Assembly: GCF_900110415.1 (NCBI RefSeq)
Contig: NZ_FODR01000003.1
Location: 62,001-126,000 of the forward strand
Length of the DNA stretch: 64,000 nt
From: Mucilaginibacter sp. OK283
GTDB lineage: Bacteria; Bacteroidota; Bacteroidia; Sphingobacteriales; Sphingobacteriaceae
Direction of reading: 5' to 3'
The notes beneath the pieces are model-generated. The model made no database searches and had not been told where the DNA came from. It was given only the letters and a program-made list of their open reading frames with translations. A program made the position numbers and the translations under genes. Shown piece after piece: positions 59,232 through 64,000 of this stretch. How positions within the stretch are numbered: the first letter of the stretch is position 1; every line of letters begins with the position of its first letter.

Positions 59232-59570
59232 TTATTGTTTACAAAATGGATATTCGAAACTTTGGACTACATTCTTTCTGAAAATTTTAACTGTTAACTC
59301 CCCCTTTGCCTTAGAAATACTGTCGTTTAGTAAGCTATATTTCCAAAGTTGTTTTTTGATCGGAACACATGTGCATAAGTCTTTAATGGTATCGATGTTG
59401 TTCCCATGCTTTATTACAATATCCGCAAAACAAGGAGGGGTATCTATCTTTTCTACAATTATCCCATTAAACGATTTATCACGTTTCTCATCAATATCAG
59501 GTCCACAACCCAATATATAGACCAGCAATATTAAACCAACATTTTTCGCGATAGCTTCTGTTTTTTTCAT
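59232..59570 (-). CDS. Small lipoprotein, unknown
   Basis: A 112-aa protein. The N-terminus (MKKTEAIAKNVGLILLVYILGCG) contains a lipobox ILGC. The mature part includes CFADIVIKHGNN and KDLCTCVPIKKQLW. No family is recognised. It lies between two other unknown minus-strand genes, in AT-rich sequence. A 10-base word, GACCAAGGGT, flanks it in inverted orientation (59165, 59667). Confidence 0.6.
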   Translation of the reverse strand: MKKTEAIAKNVGLILLVYILGCGPDIDEKRDKSFNGIIVEKIDTPPCFADIVIKHGNNIDTIKDLCTCVPIKKQLWKYSLLNDSISKAKGELTVKIFRKNVVQSFEYPFCKQ

Positions 59571-59719
59571 ATTACCTATTGCCTAAGTTCTTCAACTTCT
59601 TTTCTTTTTTTGCCGATACTTATTCACTTTATAATAGAACGACCTAAAAGGTGAAACTTTCAAAATAACCCTTGGTCGCGCATATTAGCGACGAATATTT
59701 AACCTCCAATCAACTATCA

Positions 59720-60187
59720 CTAATCCAAACGCCTGTATAGGCTTGCAAATAGGTATGCTGATCCATTGGGCATGGAGAAGTCTTTTGGCACATCTACCCT
59801 TACATTGGATGGGGGCTGAAAATTAACATCCTGGGGATAAATACAAAAGCCTTCGTTTTTTATATCAGGATCAACCAAATATCCAGGCGCTATTTTGTCT
59901 GTTTCAAAAATAAAAATCAACTCTTTACTGTCTTGCTTTTTACAGATATAAAGATTTGCAAATCCATTTTTTTGCTCCCGATCTTTTACAGGGTAGGCTT
60001 TAAGCAAGACTACCATTGTGCAATTTTTCTCTGTCGCTGCCATGGTGTAATGTTTAAGAACGATATTTAGCGGCGCGATGTTCTTACCATTATTTCTGCA
60101 ACCGATAACAGCGAAAGTCAACACGAAAAATAATGCCACGCACGTTTTATTTAAAATTCCGCTGTTGCCGCAAACCCTACAGTACAT
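59720..60187 (-). CDS. Lipoprotein, unknown
   Basis: A 155-aa protein. A hydrophobic stretch (TCVALFFVLTFAVIGC) ends in a lipobox VIGC at about residue 30; a later start at a codon nearer the signal is possible. The mature part has strand-like stretches (NCTMVVLLKAYPVKD, ELIFIFETDKIAPGYLVD). It ends with NGSAYLFASLYRRLD. No family recognised. AT-rich context suggests recent acquisition. Confidence 0.6.
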   Translation of the reverse strand: MYCRVCGNSGILNKTCVALFFVLTFAVIGCRNNGKNIAPLNIVLKHYTMAATEKNCTMVVLLKAYPVKDREQKNGFANLYICKKQDSKELIFIFETDKIAPGYLVDPDIKNEGFCIYPQDVNFQPPSNVRVDVPKDFSMPNGSAYLFASLYRRLD

Positions 60188-60276
60188 TTAACCTCCTTAC
60201 CACAATTAAAAATACAATATATAAAAACATCAGCCCGATTGCTGTTGGTTTCCTGTATTTTTCACTCACAACATTA

Positions 60277-60592
60277 CAAGGCAAACGCATCTAAATAGTT
60301 AACAGCGATAAGCTGTTATTTATAATAGCTAACGGAATAAGCTTATAGCGTCGGGAAGGTATAAGCGTCAAACGATACCTTGTTTTTATTGGCTGATCGT
60401 GGTTAAATGATCCAGGTACCAAAAGGACTTGTATTGGCCAACAACGGGCACAAATATTTGGATGCACCTAAATTGCAAGATCAGTTTAATGTTAACCATG
60501 TTAAAATGCAAGTAATTCATTATCAAATATTTGTGAAAAATATATCTGAAATGTGTTAAGTTATGTTAACCCAATCAGATGCGTTTGCCCTG
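60277..60592. mobile_element. Possible MITE with 16-bp terminal inverted repeats
   Basis: CAAGGCAAACGCATCT at 60277-60292 and its complement at 60577-60592 differ at one base, and a further block (GTTAACA) is conserved inside both ends at nearly equal distance. The enclosed 316 bases hold no gene. No clear target duplication was found. It fits a non-autonomous element derived from an IS whose transposase is not in this window. The left end lies about 90 bases beyond the unknown lipoprotein gene. Confidence 0.55.
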
Positions 60593-60645
60593 TCATTTTA
60601 GGTATCTTCTTCGCAAATGTGGCAATTATTTAATAACTTAGTATT

Positions 60646-61026
60646 GTGAAACGCACAGCACTCATTTTACTAACGGCTATTTACCTGTTATCCTGCGTGG
60701 GTATCGGGGTTAACCGTTTTTATTGCTGTGGCAAGCTGGCTTCTGTTACCCTTATTTATGGCGCAGCCGACAACGAGGCCCATAAAAAAGCGGATGACAG
60801 TTGTTGCAAAAACGAAAAGCAAAGCTTTAAAATTAAGGATACCCATGTAAGCGCCTCGTCGGTTGCATTACAGGCTTTATCGCCTGCGTTGTTACCGGTC
60901 GTTAACCATTGGATAGCAGCCATTATTGTTAAAGAATTGCCATCCGCTATCGCTTATCAGGCAAATGCCCCGCCGGGGAACACTGATATACCGATTTATA
61001 CCCTTAATTGCATTTACAGGATTTGA
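60646..61026 (+). CDS. HYC_CC_PP family secreted protein
   Basis: A 126-aa protein. It starts with GTG and a signal sequence (ALILLTAIYLLSCVGIGV), then RFYCCGKL (the HYC part), DSCCKNEKQ (CC) and NAPPGNTDIPIYTLNC (PP), which give the family its name. These small proteins often occur beside CusA/CusB and TonB-receptor genes in Bacteroidota, so metal binding is likely. It lies before the heavy-metal-binding peptide and the CusA-type gene. A divergent relative is at 49981-50397. Confidence 0.82.
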   Translation: MKRTALILLTAIYLLSCVGIGVNRFYCCGKLASVTLIYGAADNEAHKKADDSCCKNEKQSFKIKDTHVSASSVALQALSPALLPVVNHWIAAIIVKELPSAIAYQANAPPGNTDIPIYTLNCIYRI

Positions 61027-61160
61027 TCCTGTTCCCTCTCCTTTTTTAGCCGTTATTCTACGTAACCGGGCTAACCTTTAAATTAAAACATCATCTTAAT
61101 TTATAATCAACGCATAGGTTCTGCCTGTGTTATTTATCCACTTTTCAATTTTTTAAATCC

Positions 61161-61406
61161 ATGAAAAAAGTAATGCTGATGGCGGTAGCCATCCTGTTTT
61201 CTGCGGCAACTGTTTTTGCAGCCGGTGTACCTAACGGTAAAATGAGCGCCGATACCACCAAAAAGGCCAAGCCTGCAAAAGTGCAGTACACCTGTACCAT
61301 GCATCCCGAGGTATTGAGCGATAAACCCGGTAAATGTCCCAAATGCGGTATGGCCCTGGTAAAAAAATCACCTGCTAAAAAGAAACCGGCAGCCATGAAA
61401 ATGTAA
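61161..61406 (+). CDS. Heavy-metal-binding domain protein
   Basis: An 81-aa exported protein (signal ending near VFAA). The core [17 protein letters not shown] and [10 protein letters not shown] is the YHS-like heavy-metal-binding domain often found at the N-terminus of CusB or of P1B ATPases. It would pass Cu or another metal to the following RND pump. It lies 51 bases before the CusA-type gene. Confidence 0.88.
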   Translation: MKKVMLMAVAILFSAATVFAAGVPNGKMSADTTKKAKPAKVQYTCTMHPEVLSDKPGKCPKCGMALVKKSPAKKKPAAMKM

Positions 61407-61457
61407 CTCATTAAGCCTGGCCGCCAACCCGCGGCCGGGCTTATCAAAACCATTAAG

Positions 61458-62732
61458 ATGATTAATCAACTTATTAGCCTGTCGTTAAAAAACAGGTATA
61501 TCGTTTTGTTTATTGCAATTGCCCTTTTTACCTGGGGCGCCTACGCGGTAAATGAAAACCCCATTGATGCTATACCCGATCTGTCAGACAACCAGGTCAT
61601 CGTGTTTACCGAGTGGCAGGGCCGCAGCCCACAAATTATGGAAGACCAGGTAACCTATCCGCTGGTAAGCAACCTGCAGGGCATCCCGAAGGTTAAAGCC
61701 ATCAGGGCAACCTCGATGTTCGGGATGAGCTTTGTTTATATTGTTTTTGATGATAAAGCCGATGTTTACTGGGCGCGCAGCCGGGTGCTGGAGCGGCTGA
61801 ACTACGCCCAGCGTTTATTACCGCAAGGCATTACACCCACCCTTGGGCCGGATGGCACGGGCGTTGGCCACGTATTATGGTACACTCTTGACGCCAAAGG
61901 TATCGACCTGGGCGAACAGCGGGCCCTGCAGGATTGGTATGTAAAACTGGGGCTGCAAACAGTACCTGGTGTAAGCGAGGTAGCCTCCTTTGGCGGTTTC
62001 GAAAAACAATACCAGATCAGCATCGATCCGCATAAGCTTAACTACTATAATATTCCCCTGTCGCAGGTACTTAAAGCGGTTAAAAGCAATAATAATGATG
62101 TAGGCGGCCGCAAGTTTGAAATGAATGGCACCGGCTATATTGTACGCGGGCTGGGCTATATTAAATCATTGGCGGATGTGGAGAACATAGCCGTTGGCGT
62201 TATTAAAACCATCCCTGTTAGGGTAAAAGATATTGCTACCGTACAAATGGGCGGCGACGAACGCCTGGGTATTTTTGATCAGGATGGCCAGGGCGAAGCC
62301 GTTGGCGGAATTGTGGTGATGCGTTATGGCGAGAATGCCGATAAAGTGATCCACGCTGTTAAGGATAAAATGGCCGATATTCAGAAAGGCCTGCCACCGG
62401 GCGTAAAATTTAAAATAGCCTATGACCGGAGCGAACTGATTGAAAGCGCCGTTAAGTCGGTAAAGCATACGCTGATTGAGGAAATGATTACGGTATCCAT
62501 TATCGTTATCCTGTTCCTGTTTAGCTGGCGCAGCGCCTTAAGCATCATTATCCAGATCCCGATAACTATAGCGGCCAGCTTTATACTGCTCAACGCGTTT
62601 GGGATATCTTCCAATATCATGTCGTTAACCGGTATTGCATTGGCTATCGGGGTTATTGTAGATAACGGTATCGTGATGGTCGAAAACTCGCACCGCAATT
62701 TATCCATCGCACAACAAAAAGAGCAATCATGA
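61458..62732 (+). CDS. cusA: CusA-type RND efflux pump, N-terminal fragment
   Basis: A 424-aa N-terminal part of a heavy-metal RND pump. It includes the first membrane helix, the pore domain (IDAIPDLSDNQVIVFTEWQG, DVYWARSRVLERLNYAQ, GPDGTGVGHVLWY), and helices TM2-TM4, ending in GVIVDNGIVMVENSHRNL. It stops at TGA in SIAQQKEQS, whereas the family continues. The remainder begins at an overlapping ATG (62729) in another frame, so one base is missing from, or a run of five A is shortened in, CAACAAAAAGAG. Either a frameshift mutation, an assembly error or a split gene. Confidence 0.85.
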   Translation: MINQLISLSLKNRYIVLFIAIALFTWGAYAVNENPIDAIPDLSDNQVIVFTEWQGRSPQIMEDQVTYPLVSNLQGIPKVKAIRATSMFGMSFVYIVFDDKADVYWARSRVLERLNYAQRLLPQGITPTLGPDGTGVGHVLWYTLDAKGIDLGEQRALQDWYVKLGLQTVPGVSEVASFGGFEKQYQISIDPHKLNYYNIPLSQVLKAVKSNNNDVGGRKFEMNGTGYIVRGLGYIKSLADVENIAVGVIKTIPVRVKDIATVQMGGDERLGIFDQDGQGEAVGGIVVMRYGENADKVIHAVKDKMADIQKGLPPGVKFKIAYDRSELIESAVKSVKHTLIEEMITVSIIVILFLFSWRSALSIIIQIPITIAASFILLNAFGISSNIMSLTGIALAIGVIVDNGIVMVENSHRNLSIAQQKEQS

Positions 62733-64000
62733 CCACAGCCGAAAGAATCAAGATCATAGAAGCATCCTGTAAACAGGTGGGGCGCGGCGTTTTTTTCTCT
62801 ACCCTTATTATTGTAGCGTCGTTTTTGCCCGTATTTTTATTGGAAGGGCAGGAGGGGAAGCTATTTGGCCCGCTGGCCTGGACAAAAACCTTTATCCTGG
62901 CCATTGATGCCATATTAGCCGTAACACTGGCCCCTGTACTCATCTCGTTTTTCCTGAAAGGGAAGTTAAGAACAGATGACCATAACCCGCTAAACCGTGG
63001 GTTAGAAAAAATATACCGGCCGATACTTAGCTGGTGCGTAACCTGGCGTAAAACCACCATTGGCATTAATGTTATTGCATTGCTGGTAAGTATCCCGCTT
63101 TTATTGAGTTTGGGCAGCGAATTTATGCCGCCGCTGGATGAAGGCACCATCCTGTTTATGCCGGTTACCCTGCCCGATATCTCCAATGCCGAAGCCAAGC
63201 AACTATTGCAGGTTCAGGATAGGATCATTAAAAGCATCCCCGAAGTAAAAAACGTGCTGGGCAAGGCCGGCCGGGCCAATACGGCTACGGATAATTCGCC
63301 CATTAGCATGGTTGAAACTATTATCCTGTTAAAACCATCAAGCGAATGGCGTAAGGGAATAAAAAAGGAAGATATCATTAACGAGCTGAATGCCAAACTG
63401 CAAATACCCGGCGTGGTAAACGGCTGGACACAGCCCATTATTAACCGTATTAATATGCTGTCTACAGGTATCCGTACCGATGTGGGCTTAAAAGTGTACG
63501 GGCAAAACCTTGATACCATTTATGCTTTATCCAACCAAATGAAGCAAGCTTTGCAGGGTATAAGCGGCGTAAAAGACCTTTACGTTGACCCGATAACCGG
63601 CGGCAAATACCTGGATATCCGGGTGAACAAAGATGCCATAGGCCGGTATGGATTAAGCGTTGATGATGTAAACGAAGTAGTAGAGAGCGCCCTGGGCGGC
63701 ATGAACCTTACCCCAACCATTGAAGGGCGCCGGCGCTTTAGTGTAAACCTTCGCCTGGCGCAGGATTATCGCAGTAATTTGGAGGATATTAAGCGCACAC
63801 TGGTACAAACACCGTCCTTTGGCCCGGTACCGCTATCGTCTGTGGCAGATATCAGCATCAGTGATGGCCCGGCCATGATCCAGTCAGAAAACGCACTGCT
63901 ACGCGGCACCGTCCTATTCAACGTGCGCGACCGCGACCTGGGCAGCACCGTTCAGGAAGCGCAGGCCCGGTTAAATGCCATGGTTAAACTATTGCCCAAA
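62729..64000 (+). CDS. cusA: CusA-type RND efflux pump, remainder (partial at window edge)
   Basis: An open frame of 424 codons that runs off the right edge. It starts MTTAERIKIIEASCKQVGRG, overlapping the stop of the previous fragment by four bases (ATGA), and continues with the next RND segments: VFFSTLIIVASFLPVFLLEGQ, LAWTKTFILAIDAILAVTLAP, the second pore domain with SLGSEFMPPLDEGTIL, and INMLSTGIRTDVGLKVYG. Together the fragments align with one pump. Translation by reinitiation at the ATGA overlap is possible, giving two half-pumps. Confidence 0.85.
   Translation, partial: MTTAERIKIIEASCKQVGRGVFFSTLIIVASFLPVFLLEGQEGKLFGPLAWTKTFILAIDAILAVTLAPVLISFFLKGKLRTDDHNPLNRGLEKIYRPILSWCVTWRKTTIGINVIALLVSIPLLLSLGSEFMPPLDEGTILFMPVTLPDISNAEAKQLLQVQDRIIKSIPEVKNVLGKAGRANTATDNSPISMVETIILLKPSSEWRKGIKKEDIINELNAKLQIPGVVNGWTQPIINRINMLSTGIRTDVGLKVYGQNLDTIYALSNQMKQALQGISGVKDLYVDPITGGKYLDIRVNKDAIGRYGLSVDDVNEVVESALGGMNLTPTIEGRRRFSVNLRLAQDYRSNLEDIKRTLVQTPSFGPVPLSSVADISISDGPAMIQSENALLRGTVLFNVRDRDLGSTVQEAQARLNAMVKLLPK

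Noticed and set aside
59165..59676. Inverted 10-base word GACCAAGGGT flanking the lipoprotein gene at 59232 as possible element ends.
   Set aside because: Only ten bases, flanks do not extend convincingly, no target duplication.
62700..62732. Programmed -1 frameshift site in the CusA gene.
   Set aside because: The zero frame reads CAA-AAA-GAG, which is not an X-XXY-YYZ heptamer, and no following stem was seen; kept only as an open alternative.

Overview
The window looks like chromosome from a Bacteroidota bacterium of the family Sphingobacteriaceae, most probably Mucilaginibacter or a close relative. That is inferred from gene content (DUF5522, HYC_CC_PP-type, DUF6799, LytTR two-component pairs, SLC45-type sugar transporter next to GH13/GH65/GH31 enzymes), from promoters that fit the Bacteroidota -7 consensus TAnnTTTG, and from the dense short-word repeats between genes. 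No rRNA, tRNA, CRISPR array, prophage or intact insertion sequence was seen.

Layout. 0-0.4 kb: edge of an XRE/ImmA-type regulator. 0.8-5.4 kb: a LytS/LytTR-type two-component pair, a DUF4288 protein and two LiaF-like membrane paralogues whose upstream regions share 21-bp-spaced direct repeats, suggesting an envelope-stress module. 5.5-8.9 kb: flavin amine oxidase, L,D-transpeptidase, ferritin, a small unknown. 9-22.5 kb: a maltodextrin/glycogen block (SusA-like GH13, beta-phosphoglucomutase, GH65 phosphorylase, second GH13, SLC45-type transporter, GH31, GlgB) with no SusC/SusD. 22.6-26.9 kb: two small membrane proteins, then a 4-hydroxyproline catabolic trio (DHDPS-like deaminase, epimerase, FAD dehydrogenase). 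27-33 kb: serine hydrolase, secreted small proteins, fatty acid hydroxylase-type protein and a second LytTR pair with its own candidate 21-bp-spaced sites. 33.4-37.7 kb: EVE protein, CBM9-like and GHL10-like proteins, aldo/keto reductase, MarR regulator.

37.8-44.5 kb is a minus-strand housekeeping run (DUF5522, MBL-fold exonuclease, coaE, YbbR, yajC, DUF1573, nusB, Leu/Glu-type dehydrogenase). A two-gene toxin-antitoxin-like module (51-aa protein plus GNAT protein, with its own candidate promoter) sits between the YbbR gene and coaE. 44.9-49.9 kb holds an SDR-fold protein without the YxxxK motif, a CAP lipoprotein, a stand-alone receiver, MsrA, a GNAT, a CHAD protein and small unknowns.

50-64 kb is a copper/heavy-metal resistance region: two HYC_CC_PP-like small proteins, DUF3347, a multicopper oxidase fused to a CopB-like C-terminus, a CopB-type P1B ATPase, DUF6799, a metal-binding peptide and a CusA-type RND pump split by a frameshift. 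It is interrupted by a PL6 polysaccharide lyase, three accessory proteins and a roughly 315-bp element with inverted-repeat ends. The main points for follow-up are the toxin-antitoxin-like module, the two sets of 21-bp-phased repeats beside LytTR regulators, the loss of catalytic residues in two neighbouring dehydrogenase-fold proteins, the split RND pump and the possible MITE.
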